NCBI GenBank assembly: GCA_964370815.1
Contig: CAYJKQ010000003.1
Coordinates: 235,150 to 299,149 of the forward strand
DNA length: 64,000 nt
From: UBA12087 sp964370815
Lineage (GTDB): Bacteria; Chloroflexota; Anaerolineae; Anaerolineales; Villigracilaceae
Direction of reading: 5' to 3'
The notes under the pieces were generated by a model. That model did no database searches, was not told where the DNA came from, and was given only the letters and a program-made list of their open reading frames with translations. Of the stretch, positions 27,910 to 36,582 are shown in pieces. Made by a program: the position numbers and the translations under genes. Numbering within the stretch: the stretch's first letter is position 1; the number at the start of each line of letters is the position of its first letter.

Positions 27910-27937
27910 CATATAATGTCAGGTTCTGTACCGATCC

Positions 27938-28519
27938 TTAAGGATCGGGGCTGGGGGTGGCACCTGCGGGGATGAGCTGACCGTCCCCGGGAGTTTCCAG
28001 TTCGGTATTGGTATCTGCCTGCCCGGGTAATGGTTCCAATTCCTGCTTGCTTTCGAATTGACCGATGTTCAAAAATAATGCTGTCAGGCTGCCCCAGGCG
28101 TTGGTGGCATCTATCGGGCGGTAGGCGCGACAGCGCAGGGTGGTGTTGCCCTCCTTGTTGAACCTGACCCGGGCGGAGAAGGTGATCTCTGCCCCCGCAA
28201 TTAGATCGCCCTGCCATTGGGTGTCCCCATCCAATACTTCCACCCCTTCCGGCAGCTCCAGCCTGACCAGTGTTCCCGGGGCATCATAGATGCTTTCCAC
28301 TTCGCAACTGAGCCTGACAATCTGTCCCAGCAAGGGCAACTCGCTCAGTTTCAGCCTGGTCTGGAGGGGTGAAGATTCTTCACCCTGGGCAGGGAGGCTG
28401 GTGATCTCAGCTGCAGGATCCGATTGAACCGGGTTGCAAGCAGGCATGATCGCCAGCATGAACAAAGCTGAAAGAACCCGGATAATTGCATTGCTCTTGT
28501 TTGCCATTGAAATTATCAT
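27938..28519 (-). CDS. Lipoprotein paralogous to the giant protein's N-terminal domain
   Basis: This 193-residue protein has a lipoprotein signal (LSALFMLAIMPAC, Cys near residue 28) and one domain. The domain matches residues 50-175 of the 1528-residue neighbour almost word for word: LKLSELPLLGQIVRLSCEVE, WQGDLIAGAEITFSARVRF, TLRCRAYRPIDATNAWGSL, ALFLNIGQFES. The pair therefore arose by duplication of this module, with the giant gene adding catalytic and repeat domains. The domain is beta-rich with one Cys pair. It is transcribed in the same direction, 160 bases upstream, and might be co-expressed. The role of the module is unknown; surface binding is plausible. Confidence 0.82.
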   Translation of the reverse strand: MIISMANKSNAIIRVLSALFMLAIMPACNPVQSDPAAEITSLPAQGEESSPLQTRLKLSELPLLGQIVRLSCEVESIYDAPGTLVRLELPEGVEVLDGDTQWQGDLIAGAEITFSARVRFNKEGNTTLRCRAYRPIDATNAWGSLTALFLNIGQFESKQELEPLPGQADTNTELETPGDGQLIPAGATPSPDP

Positions 28520-28973
28520 TGTGGATCCTATTTACGACAATGATCTGTTCCCCCGCGTGGCTGCCAAGGGTTTTCTCATTGTATTAAAAAGCAAATTAAA
28601 TTATATAACTAATTTCCTGAGATTTCAATAGCTTGTTCTGGTATTCACAAAAGTCTGCTTTGCACTTCGGTTCGATCGGGCAGGTTATAAGCAAAATTGC
28701 ATAACCTTGCTTCCGTCAGGAAGGAATTAATAATATACCTTCTGCGATTAGTAACATTGGAACAACTTACCCGATATCCAATAATATTGGTTCTTCTACA
28801 GACACATACGGTGGACTTCCCGGGTTGACGTCAGGTTTTCCACGAAAATCGCGCCATCCTTTAATCCCAATCTGAATGTTATGATAAGGAACCAGATAAG
28901 ACCTGAGAGTTACTTCCCAACCCACCTCACTTGCCAACCAGAGGATTTTGGAATACCATACTGACCAATCTCT
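28520..28973. other. Intergenic region with one inverted repeat
   Basis: No gene is seen. AGGTTAT (28682-28688) and ATAACCT (28701-28707) with inner GCAA/TTGC form an imperfect hairpin of unknown role. The region separates divergent genes and must carry both promoters. Confidence 0.6.
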
Positions 28974-30134
28974 ATGAATACCAATTTTGACTTGACCCAT
29001 AACATCATCATCGTCGGTGCCGGACCGGCGGGACTGTCCACAGCCCTGCACCTGGCAAAGCTGGCACCGCACCTGATCGGGCATATTCTGATACTCGAAA
29101 AAGACCGGCACCCGCGCCCCAAGCTGTGTGCCGGGGGACTGACGGTGGATGCCGAGATCCTCCTGGAAGGCTTGGGGCTGGATGTCAATGAGGTGGCGTG
29201 TGCCTGGGCAGAAAGCGTACTCCTGCAATTTGAAGGGCGGGGATTGGAACTTCGTCCTCCCAAACGCCCGGCTTTGCGTGTCATCAGGCGGGATGAGTTC
29301 GATCATTGGCTGGCACAAAAAACCCGTCTGCAAGGTATAGAAATCAGAGAAAATATCCGCGTTCGTGCAGTCCGACCTGGGAATGGCATGGTAACGGTCA
29401 AGACTGAGGCAGGTGACTTCCAGGCGCGGGTGGTGGTGGGTGCAGATGGATCGAATGGCATGGTGCGCAATTGCGTCCTGCCGGATAGCCCTTTGCGCAG
29501 CGCCCGGCTGCTCGAGGTGCTCTCCACACCTATCCCATCCTCCAGCCACCGAACCAATTCTGCTTATTTCGATTTCTTCTGCGTCCCGAATGGGATTGCC
29601 GGCTATACCTGGGATTTTCCGACCCAATTAAACGGTGCGCCGATGCGCTGCTGGGGTATCTTTGATAACAATCTGCTGGCAGGCAGACAACGCCCGGCAC
29701 TTAAGTCTCAACTGGATGAAGAAATGCAGCGCAATGGGTACAACCTGGCAGACTGTGAGCTAAGAGGACATCCGATCCGCTGGTTCAACCCGTTTGCTAA
29801 ATTTTCGGTTCCAGGCGTCCTGCTGGCGGGGGACGCAGCCGGGAGTGACCCGCTCTTTGGAGAGGGCATCAGCCTGGCACTGGGTTACGGTAAACTTGCC
29901 GCGCATACCATTAAATCTGCCTTTGAAAGCAATAATCTTGGTTTCCAGAGTTATGGCAGGCGCATATTTTGCTCCTCCCTGGGGCAGACCCTTATCCTGC
30001 GCCTTCTAATTTCTAATATTCTTTATACCTTTCGCTGGCGCTGGTTCCAGCGCCTGGTGTGGCATATGCTGAACCCGCTTGTAAAACTTGCCGGTTGGCT
30101 GCTGGTGATCAACTGGGGGAAAAGGTTGAAATAA
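28974..30134 (+). CDS. Geranylgeranyl-reductase-family FAD oxidoreductase
   Basis: This 386-residue flavoprotein binds FAD through the Rossmann motif IIIVGAGPAGLSTALHLAK (about residues 11-29), an acidic strand end (ILILEKD), and the second FAD site GVLLAGDAAGSDPLFGEGIS near residue 285. The order KLCAGGLT and RRDEFDHWL match the geranylgeranyl reductase/FixC-like group that reduces or epoxidises isoprenoid chains or works as a monooxygenase. The C-terminal 60 residues are basic and hydrophobic (FRWRWFQRLVWHML), suggesting membrane contact, as expected for a lipid substrate. No clear ribosome binding site precedes ATG 28974. Substrate is inferred only from family. Confidence 0.85.
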   Translation: MNTNFDLTHNIIIVGAGPAGLSTALHLAKLAPHLIGHILILEKDRHPRPKLCAGGLTVDAEILLEGLGLDVNEVACAWAESVLLQFEGRGLELRPPKRPALRVIRRDEFDHWLAQKTRLQGIEIRENIRVRAVRPGNGMVTVKTEAGDFQARVVVGADGSNGMVRNCVLPDSPLRSARLLEVLSTPIPSSSHRTNSAYFDFFCVPNGIAGYTWDFPTQLNGAPMRCWGIFDNNLLAGRQRPALKSQLDEEMQRNGYNLADCELRGHPIRWFNPFAKFSVPGVLLAGDAAGSDPLFGEGISLALGYGKLAAHTIKSAFESNNLGFQSYGRRIFCSSLGQTLILRLLISNILYTFRWRWFQRLVWHMLNPLVKLAGWLLVINWGKRLK

Positions 30135-30192
30135 ATCTTAACTACGTGAGCACTCAAGCCCATGTCCATGTATAATAATATAAGAGGTATTA

Positions 30193-30492
30193 ATGAAATT
30201 TGATCATCTCCGTAAATTAGCTCCAAAGTTATTTATTATTGCCCAGAAATATGGGATCACCAAGATCTATGTTTTCGGCTCTGTCGCACGCGGGGATTCA
30301 AGACCTCAAAGTGATGTTGATTTTCTTGTAGAAATGGAGGCAGGGGTTTCCCTGTTCGGTGTGGCGGGTTTTGGGTATGAGACCGAAAAACTATTGGGGG
30401 TATCGGTGGATGTTGTGCCTTTATCGGTTCTCCCGCAAGTCCGAGACCGTGAATTTGTTATGAGTATTCAAAAAGAAGCAGTTTCCCTATGA
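30193..30492 (+). CDS. mntA: MNT-domain nucleotidyltransferase antitoxin
   Basis: This 99-residue minimal nucleotidyltransferase has the active-site motif GSVARGDSRPQSDVDFLVE (GS-x-ARG-x-DxD). In MNT/HEPN pairs it adenylylates the HEPN toxin on a Tyr and so silences it. AGAGGT precedes the ATG. It overlaps the HEPN gene by four bases (ATGA), so the two are translated together. Confidence 0.9.
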   Translation: MKFDHLRKLAPKLFIIAQKYGITKIYVFGSVARGDSRPQSDVDFLVEMEAGVSLFGVAGFGYETEKLLGVSVDVVPLSVLPQVRDREFVMSIQKEAVSL

Positions 30493-30815
30493 AAGAAACA
30501 ACCAGGCTTATTCAAGATATGTTGCATGCTATCACAAACATTGAATCTTATTCTGTTCCATCCTATGACACCTTTCTTGAAGACCACAAAGCCCAAGATG
30601 CAATCATGTTCAATCTCGTTATCATGGGTGAAGCAGCACATAAAATATCTGACGAATTTCAAGAAAAACACCCTGAAATCCCATGGGCATCCATCATCGG
30701 GACAAGAAATGTGATCGTCCATGGCTATGATCAGGTCAAATTACAAATCGTGTGGGATATCATTCAAAAAAATTTAAACCTCTTGAAGATAAGCTTGATG
30801 GAACTGCTTGGATGA
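30489..30815 (+). CDS. hepT: HEPN-domain ribonuclease toxin (HepT, DUF86)
   Basis: This 108-residue all-helical protein has the RNase motif RNVIVHGY (R-x4-H with the Tyr that the partner modifies) near residue 78, in the usual context ASIIGTRNVIVHGYDQVK. It is the toxin of the MNT/HEPN type VII toxin-antitoxin system. It cleaves RNA when not adenylylated. It follows its antitoxin with a four-base overlap. Confidence 0.92.
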   Translation: MKETTRLIQDMLHAITNIESYSVPSYDTFLEDHKAQDAIMFNLVIMGEAAHKISDEFQEKHPEIPWASIIGTRNVIVHGYDQVKLQIVWDIIQKNLNLLKISLMELLG

Positions 30816-30954
30816 TTGTTGCAAGGAATCCACTGAGCCGGAGATACCGGATAACGCCTTGCTGAAGATAATCGCAAGTTGTAGGTTTCCTTTATTCAGT
30901 TTACCCACTCTCCCTATTTTCGGGATGGTGCATAAAAACCAGCCCATCCACAAC

Positions 30955-31713
30955 TTATCCTCGCACACGCCGGATAAAACCCGGGGTGTTCAGTTCGCGC
31001 TCAAGCAGATAGGTAAAATAAGCCTGCATGAGCGCTTCCAATTCTTTTTGAACATCAGGATCCGGCCTGGCACGCGCAGCCAACTGATAGGTGCTGCGCT
31101 GCAAGTGGCGAAAATATTTAAGCGCTTCTTCCGAGATACTCCAAACCCCCAGCAAGCCCGCACCACACTTGGGGCAGAGCACGCCTCCTTGAGATGGGGA
31201 AAAGTATTGATCTTGCGGTTGGATCTCAGCCTGGCAGTTACTGCATTTAAATAGTTGAGGACGAAAACCAAGCGAATCGAGCAAGCGCACTTCATAATAG
31301 CGCACCCCCAACCAGGGATCCGGGTTCAGGGCAATCCGACTGAGGGTATCGGTCAGCAAACGGAAGATGACCGGATTCTCGCCTTCATCTTCGTAGGAGA
31401 ACCTGTCAATCAGCTCGGCTGCATAAGCCGCATATCCGGTGCGCAGCAGATCATCACGAACAGGCTGAAAAGCTTCGATCGTTTCCGCATCTGTAACGAT
31501 ATATGGACCATGTGCTGTTGCAAGCTGAAGACTGACCTGCATAAAAGGCTCAACATGCCCGGCTTTTCGTGAGCGCATCTTGCGCGCCCCCTTTGCCACT
31601 GCTCGAATTTTACCCTTCTGGCGAGTATAGAGCACCAGAAGACGGTCCGCTTCTCCCATATTTGAATGCCTTAAGACGACGGCCTCCACGCGGAAAGAGC
31701 GCTGTTCTTTCAT
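30955..31713 (-). CDS. recO: DNA repair protein RecO
   Basis: This 252-residue protein helps load RecA on gapped DNA together with RecF and RecR, and anneals single strands. The N-terminal OB-fold (EAVVLRHSNMGEADRLLVLY, GKIRAVAKGARK) and the four-Cys zinc site (CSNC and CPKC, about 30 residues apart) are visible. It is last in the glmU-corC-cdd-recO operon, 25 bases after cdd. Confidence 0.94.
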   Translation of the reverse strand: MKEQRSFRVEAVVLRHSNMGEADRLLVLYTRQKGKIRAVAKGARKMRSRKAGHVEPFMQVSLQLATAHGPYIVTDAETIEAFQPVRDDLLRTGYAAYAAELIDRFSYEDEGENPVIFRLLTDTLSRIALNPDPWLGVRYYEVRLLDSLGFRPQLFKCSNCQAEIQPQDQYFSPSQGGVLCPKCGAGLLGVWSISEEALKYFRHLQRSTYQLAARARPDPDVQKELEALMQAYFTYLLERELNTPGFIRRVRG

Positions 31714-31738
31714 GATTTGAATTTGTTGATACGGGGAA

Positions 31739-32155
31739 TTAACCGGAAGCTTTCAGGTCATCCGATCTGAAGGCACCTGGCAATAACTCACCCACACTGG
31801 TTTCCTTCACCAATCTGCCACGTCCATCGGCGATCAATACCACCGTATTGAGACCAAATTCGGACAGTACCTGGCGGCAGCTACCGCAGGGGTTGCCACC
31901 GTTGGGGGTGGCAACAGCGATGACTTCAAATTTTGTTTCGCCATCTGAAACGGCTTTAAAGACCGCCACCCGTTCCGCACAAATACTGGTTGGATAGGCT
32001 GCATTTTCTATGTTCACCCCGGTGTAAATGCGTCCGCTGGCGGTGCGTAAAGCCGCGCCGACCTGATACTTTGAATAGGGTGCGTATGCGCGCCGGCGGG
32101 CTTCATTTGCCAGATCGATCAAAGCCTGGCGTTCTTCCTCAGTTATGTTTATCAT
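31739..32155 (-). CDS. cdd: Cytidine deaminase
   Basis: This 138-residue zinc enzyme converts (deoxy)cytidine to (deoxy)uridine in pyrimidine salvage. The zinc ligands and catalytic Glu are in CAERVA and PCGSCRQ, the CAE form typical of tetrameric short cytidine deaminases. YAPYSKYQVGAALRTASG is the N-terminal substrate loop. Its start overlaps the end of the CBS-domain gene by 17 bases, which implies translational coupling. Confidence 0.95.
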   Translation of the reverse strand: MINITEEERQALIDLANEARRRAYAPYSKYQVGAALRTASGRIYTGVNIENAAYPTSICAERVAVFKAVSDGETKFEVIAVATPNGGNPCGSCRQVLSEFGLNTVVLIADGRGRLVKETSVGELLPGAFRSDDLKASG

Positions 32156-33422
32156 TGCCTGGAGTCTCCTGTGAAGGTATAACCCGGCTCACGCGCACAC
32201 GGCGGATACGGCGACCGCTAACCAGATCGATCGTAAACGAAAGACCACCCGCCACAATCCCCTCACCACCTTGCGGAACGCGTCCCATCTGGTCATATAA
32301 ATACCCGGCCAGTGTTTCAGCTTCATCTTTAGGTAATTGAGAATTCATCACTTCATTGAAATCGTCCAGACCTATCCGACCCTGGAAGAGATATTCCTTA
32401 TCGTCCAATTCTTGAAAAAGTTCCTCTTCGTTGGCATTATCAAATTCGTCAAGGATCTCGCCAACGATCTCTTCCACGATATCCTCCAATGTTACCAATC
32501 CGGCAACGCCTCCGTATTCGTCAACAACAATGCCCATATGAATGCGCTGGGATTGCATCTCAGCCAGAAGCTCGTCCACTTTTTTTGTTTCGGGCACAAA
32601 ATAAGCTGGTCGCAAGAGATCATTCAACGATTCCAAGGCACCATCCTGCTTTTGTGATACCCCGAGGAGATCTTTGGCATAAAGTAAACCGATCACATTA
32701 TCTATTGTGTCTTCATAGACGGGCAGACGTGAATGCCCCGAAGACAGGAAAGCCTGGATGGCTTCTGCCTGAGTGGTATTAACATCCAAAGGCAGGATAT
32801 CAATACGCGGAACCATGATCTCACGTGTCAGCGTTTCTCCAAATTGGAAAATGGAGTAGATCATCTGCCTTTCTTCCCGCTCGAGGCTGCCAGCTTCTTC
32901 ATCTGATTCAACCCAGGTTTTCAGCTCATCCTCGGTAAACTGGGCAAAGTTTTGATGCCCATCCTCTGGTTTCAACAACAGCTGGGGTAAAAATGTGAGA
33001 GGCGTAAACAGGAACAAGACAATCCTTCCGAAATTTACCATTCGTAAAGACCACTCATCCGGATCGCGACTGACCCAATTTTCGAGGCTGAATTCGATTA
33101 TCAGCATCAGCATGCTTAATACCAATAGGCTGGAGATTTCTATGATGACAAGCGAACTTGCACTTCCAAGGTGAAGATCCTGTATCCACTGATATATCAT
33201 GACCGCCAGCAAAAAGCGGATCAGGGTCTGGCCCAAACGCAGATTGGCACGCATGCGTGGATTTTCGATCAACATCAGCACACGATGCACTTTTTCCGGA
33301 TGAGTATCCGGTCTATTCATCAAACGCAGTGGACGGGCATTATATAAACTGACGCGTGTTGCTGCAATTGCCAGGTCGAGAGTTAATAGCAATAAAAACA
33401 TGGGATAGCCCCATTCATTCAT
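32139..33422 (-). CDS. CNNM/CorC-type CBS-domain membrane protein
   Basis: This 427-residue protein has an N-terminal membrane domain of four helices (about 1-190), a CBS pair (MVPRIDILPL to VPETKKVDELL, VDEYGGVAGLVTLEDIVEEIVGEI) and a C-terminal CorC_HlyC domain. The family is implicated in magnesium or cobalt export and ATP-linked regulation. ATG 33422 is preferred: GGAGAAGAAGAAAG precedes it, and it overlaps the glmU stop by eight bases. A longer in-frame version would begin inside glmU. Confidence 0.88.
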   Translation of the reverse strand: MNEWGYPMFLLLLTLDLAIAATRVSLYNARPLRLMNRPDTHPEKVHRVLMLIENPRMRANLRLGQTLIRFLLAVMIYQWIQDLHLGSASSLVIIEISSLLVLSMLMLIIEFSLENWVSRDPDEWSLRMVNFGRIVLFLFTPLTFLPQLLLKPEDGHQNFAQFTEDELKTWVESDEEAGSLEREERQMIYSIFQFGETLTREIMVPRIDILPLDVNTTQAEAIQAFLSSGHSRLPVYEDTIDNVIGLLYAKDLLGVSQKQDGALESLNDLLRPAYFVPETKKVDELLAEMQSQRIHMGIVVDEYGGVAGLVTLEDIVEEIVGEILDEFDNANEEELFQELDDKEYLFQGRIGLDDFNEVMNSQLPKDEAETLAGYLYDQMGRVPQGGEGIVAGGLSFTIDLVSGRRIRRVRVSRVIPSQETPGNDKHN

Positions 33423-34773
33423 CTTTCTTCTTCTCCAATCTTTTAATAGCCCTGGCTGGCATACCCACCACCAGGGTGTCATCCGGTACATCCTTTGTCA
33501 CAACTGAACCTGCACCTGTACGTGACCTTTTGCCGATTTTTACGGGTGCGATCAGCATGGTATCACTACCAATGAAAACCTCTTCTTCAATTTCGGTCTG
33601 GTGTTTGTTTTTACCATCAAAATTACAGGTGATCGTCCCAGCCCCGATGTTGACGTTTGAAGCGATGCTGGCATTTCCAATATAAGAAAAATGCCCCATT
33701 TTGGTACCCTCTCCCAGAGTGGAATCCTTGATCTCTCCAAAATTCCCTACGTGCACCCCTTGACAGAGGTGGGCGCCTTTTCGCAAGCGCGCAAATGGAC
33801 CCACATCAACATTATCTTCCAGAAGCGCCCCATCCAGAACCGAAGACAGCACCTTGCAACTGTTCCCAATTTGAGAGGACCGGATAATTGAATTCGGACC
33901 GATCACACAGTCCTTACCGATCTGTGTACCCGAATGAAGAAAGGTGTTGGGCAAGATAAGCGTATCCATTCCGAGGCTTACACCGGCTTCAATATAGGTT
34001 CTGTCTGGATCGAGCATGGTCACCCCAGCCAGCATATGCATGCGGTTAATGCGCCTGCGCATGGCAACTTCTGCATCCGCCAATTGTACCCGTGTATTGA
34101 CACCAATGGTTTCGTCCATGTCTTCCAAGACCAGTGGAAGCACCTGCAAACCTGCCTGAACAGCAGCTTCAACTGTATCTGTCAAATAATATTCACCTTT
34201 AGGTGATAGTTTTATCTGCTGGAGGGTGTGCCATAACCAGTCAGCAGAAAAACAATAGGCACCAACATTCAACTCTTTGATCTTCAATTGCTGTGGGGTT
34301 GCGACTGCTTCTTCAACAATAGCCTGGACACTGCCATCCGGTTTTCGAAGGATGCGCCCAAAACCACGTGGATCATCTGAAAAAACCGTCAACAAACTGA
34401 GCGGACCGGGGTTGTCCTGCTGGGTTTCAACCAGTTTGCTGAGGGTCTCCGCGCGGAGCAAAGGCATATCGGCATAAGTTACCAGGATGAGATCGGTTTT
34501 CCCAGCCAGCAGACTTTCTGCCTGCTGGACAGCATGACCGGTCCCAAGTTGCGGTTCCTGTACAACGCACTCAGCGAGGTCTGCGATGGTTTTTTGGACA
34601 GAATCTGACCCGTGCCCGACGATAACCACTGGTTTTTCAGAACACACCTGGTTGACTGCCTGCAAAGCATGCAAGATCATGGCTTGCCCGGCAACAGGAT
34701 GCAGGACTTTAGGCAGGGCTGACTTCATACGCACACCCTGTCCGGCGGCCAACAAAACTGCGGTTATTTTCAT
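33415..34773 (-). CDS. glmU: Bifunctional GlmU (UDP-GlcNAc synthesis)
   Basis: This 452-residue enzyme acetylates glucosamine-1-phosphate and then transfers UMP to make UDP-GlcNAc, the precursor for peptidoglycan. The N-terminal uridylyltransferase has VLLAAGQGVRMKSALPKVLH. The C-terminal left-handed beta helix has repeated hexapeptides (VDVGPFARLRKGAHL, GNFGEIKDSTLGEGTKMGHF). The start is set at ATG 34773 with GGGAGATAGTT upstream; an earlier in-frame codon has no ribosome binding site. It is the first gene of a four-gene minus-strand operon. Confidence 0.95.
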   Translation of the reverse strand: MKITAVLLAAGQGVRMKSALPKVLHPVAGQAMILHALQAVNQVCSEKPVVIVGHGSDSVQKTIADLAECVVQEPQLGTGHAVQQAESLLAGKTDLILVTYADMPLLRAETLSKLVETQQDNPGPLSLLTVFSDDPRGFGRILRKPDGSVQAIVEEAVATPQQLKIKELNVGAYCFSADWLWHTLQQIKLSPKGEYYLTDTVEAAVQAGLQVLPLVLEDMDETIGVNTRVQLADAEVAMRRRINRMHMLAGVTMLDPDRTYIEAGVSLGMDTLILPNTFLHSGTQIGKDCVIGPNSIIRSSQIGNSCKVLSSVLDGALLEDNVDVGPFARLRKGAHLCQGVHVGNFGEIKDSTLGEGTKMGHFSYIGNASIASNVNIGAGTITCNFDGKNKHQTEIEEEVFIGSDTMLIAPVKIGKRSRTGAGSVVTKDVPDDTLVVGMPARAIKRLEKKKDE

Positions 34774-34967
34774 AACTATCTCCCAAAAAAGGCAATCGTG
34801 GCGTTCACCTGAGCGCAGGAGTATGCGGAGGATAAGGTGTTTTTCCTGCAACCACCACAGCGTGTAACTTTCCCTGGAGCATGCGAATCACCGATCGTGG
34901 ACAAAAAAACCTTGCGAGCCGGCGGGGCAACGCAAGGTTAACAGTAAATCAAGTGCTTTGAAACAGG

Positions 34968-35038
34968 CTGGGGCGCCTGGATTCGAACCAAGATCCACGG
35001 CTTCAAAGGCCGGTGTGCTGCCATTGCACCACGCCCCA
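34968..35038 (-). tRNA. tRNA-Gln (anticodon TTG)
   Basis: On the minus strand the acceptor TGGGGCG pairs with CGCCCCA, the anticodon loop is CTTTGAA giving anticodon TTG for CAA codons, and the T arm has GGTTCGAATCC. The discriminator base is G. The CCA end is not fully encoded (G-CCT follows). The rest of 34774-35081 shows nothing else. Confidence 0.95.
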
Positions 35039-35081
35039 ATGCGGAGCGTATTGTAACATAAGCCGAATGGATGGGCAATGT

Positions 35082-36131
35082 CTAACCCTGACCATCCTCT
35101 GGCGTCAGACCCAACTTTCGGGCTTGATCATAGGATAAACCATCCGCGTGAAGAGGTGCTGCCGGTTGCCCGTCGGCTGTATCGCTCCAAAACGCGTCCA
35201 ATTCATCTGTTTTAATTTTACTCTTGGATTTAACCAATAGAGGCGTCAGGTCTTGCCCTGAATTTTCAGATTCCAATTCAACATCGATCCCGGCGATTGG
35301 ATCTTTGATGTAAGGGATGATCGGACCGTCCAACTCGACCAATGAGGCTTCTATCGCTTGCAGCGCAGCGGTGAAATGACCGATATTTTTAAGGATCACT
35401 TTTTCCTCAGCCAATTTACTTCCAGCCACCAGGATGGCATGTGTGGAATCCAAAGGTGCGAATATCAGGTCGATACTATCTCCATGAAATATATGCCAAC
35501 TTGAGCTGCCCTGATGTCCGATGACCCGGATTATTTTTTGACCTGCATTGTAAATCGCCATCAAGGATGCCACCAGCGAAACTTCCTGATTTTTTTCTGG
35601 AAACTCACCGGCGCAGGCTAAAATCCGCCCGCGATCATTGAGCAGAAGCACTGCCTGTGCCTTCATTTTTTGGCGTAATTCTGAAAACTGGTATGCTAGC
35701 CCCTGGCGTTCATGTTGCCCATCATCTTTGAGGATCGGTTCCAGCGGCAATAAGGTCTCAACCAAACCTAATAATCGTTCGACGGAGTCCAGAAAATCAG
35801 CGATGGGTATAGGCTTGATAAAGAACGCATCTGCACCAGCCTGGGCTACTTCCTTGCGCACATTTGGATCCGACATGCCTGTCATCAGGATCACTTTGGT
35901 TGATGGATGCCGGGTACGGATCTTTTTCATCAGCTGGAGACCGGAAATTCCCGACAAACGGTAATCAGCCACCAGCAGATCGACCTTGTGGTGAGTGGCT
36001 TCCAGCATGGCTTCTTCCCCCGAAGGCATTTCCACTATTTCAAGATCCTGCTTGAGAGTTCCCAACGCTGATTTCAGCAGACGACTGACTTCGGACTGGT
36101 CATCAACGATCATGATTCTTTGGGTAGCCAT
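35082..36131 (-). CDS. Response regulator with roadblock-like output domain
   Basis: This 349-residue protein has a CheY-like receiver (residues 1-125; acidic pocket VDDQ, phosphoacceptor D56 in VADYRLSG, Thr in MTGMSD, Lys in FIKPIP). The next 130 residues (KAQAVLLLNDRGRILACAGE, SSWHIFHGDSIDLIFAPLD, HAILVAGSK) look like a roadblock/LC7-type regulatory domain, used in small-GTPase or signalling complexes. The tail carries a short DUF-like stretch with ADGLSYDQARKLGLTPE. There is no DNA-binding domain and no adjacent kinase, so it is an orphan acting through protein contacts. Confidence 0.82.
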   Translation of the reverse strand: MATQRIMIVDDQSEVSRLLKSALGTLKQDLEIVEMPSGEEAMLEATHHKVDLLVADYRLSGISGLQLMKKIRTRHPSTKVILMTGMSDPNVRKEVAQAGADAFFIKPIPIADFLDSVERLLGLVETLLPLEPILKDDGQHERQGLAYQFSELRQKMKAQAVLLLNDRGRILACAGEFPEKNQEVSLVASLMAIYNAGQKIIRVIGHQGSSSWHIFHGDSIDLIFAPLDSTHAILVAGSKLAEEKVILKNIGHFTAALQAIEASLVELDGPIIPYIKDPIAGIDVELESENSGQDLTPLLVKSKSKIKTDELDAFWSDTADGQPAAPLHADGLSYDQARKLGLTPEDGQG

Positions 36132-36312
36132 AATGGATAAATTCTATCACAAGTCCCGGATTTTTCTACAGAACCAGACCTACCTTTTTCCCTGAACCTT
36201 CACTGCAGCTTTATGGATCTCAGCCATAATTCGGAGAAGATGAGTGTATTCGCAGGAGGTTGTGCAGACCTACGAATAGACCAGTTTTTTTATAGAAGGT
36301 AAGAAATTAAAT

Positions 36313-36346
36313 AAAATACGGTTTGGCAAGAGCCAAACCGTATTTT
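36313..36346 (-). terminator. Terminator of the ABC transporter operon
   Basis: AAAATACGGTTTGGC (36313-36327) and GCCAAACCGTATTTT (36332-36346) form a perfect 15-bp stem with an AAGA loop; the minus-strand 3' side is T-rich. Confidence 0.9.
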
Positions 36347-36368
36347 AATGTTTATTTTTAAAAAAAAG

Positions 36369-36578
36369 CTATTTTCTTCCGCCCCTAAAATCCATCGCGA
36401 ACCCAATTATTCCAACGATCATCCCCAGCAAGGAGAGTGTGTAGGAAAGGAAATTCAGAAAGAAAGTTGATTCGAGCATCTTTATCACCATGAAGAACGG
36501 AAAAATCACTCCCAACAACATCATGATGAAACCAATAAAAATCGTTAATTTTGGTCTTATACCCAGCAGGTTCAACAT
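36369..36578 (-). CDS. Small two-helix membrane protein
   Basis: This 69-residue protein has two membrane helices (LTIFIGFIMMLLGVIFPFFMVI and FLSYTLSLLGMIVGIIGFAM) and a basic C-terminus. ATG 36578 follows AAGGAG and starts four bases after the stop of the ABC ATPase gene; a longer in-frame version would begin inside that gene without a ribosome binding site. Its place as last gene of the transporter operon suggests an accessory role. No family is recognised. Confidence 0.75.
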   Translation of the reverse strand: MLNLLGIRPKLTIFIGFIMMLLGVIFPFFMVIKMLESTFFLNFLSYTLSLLGMIVGIIGFAMDFRGGRK

Positions 36579-36582
36579 TGGA

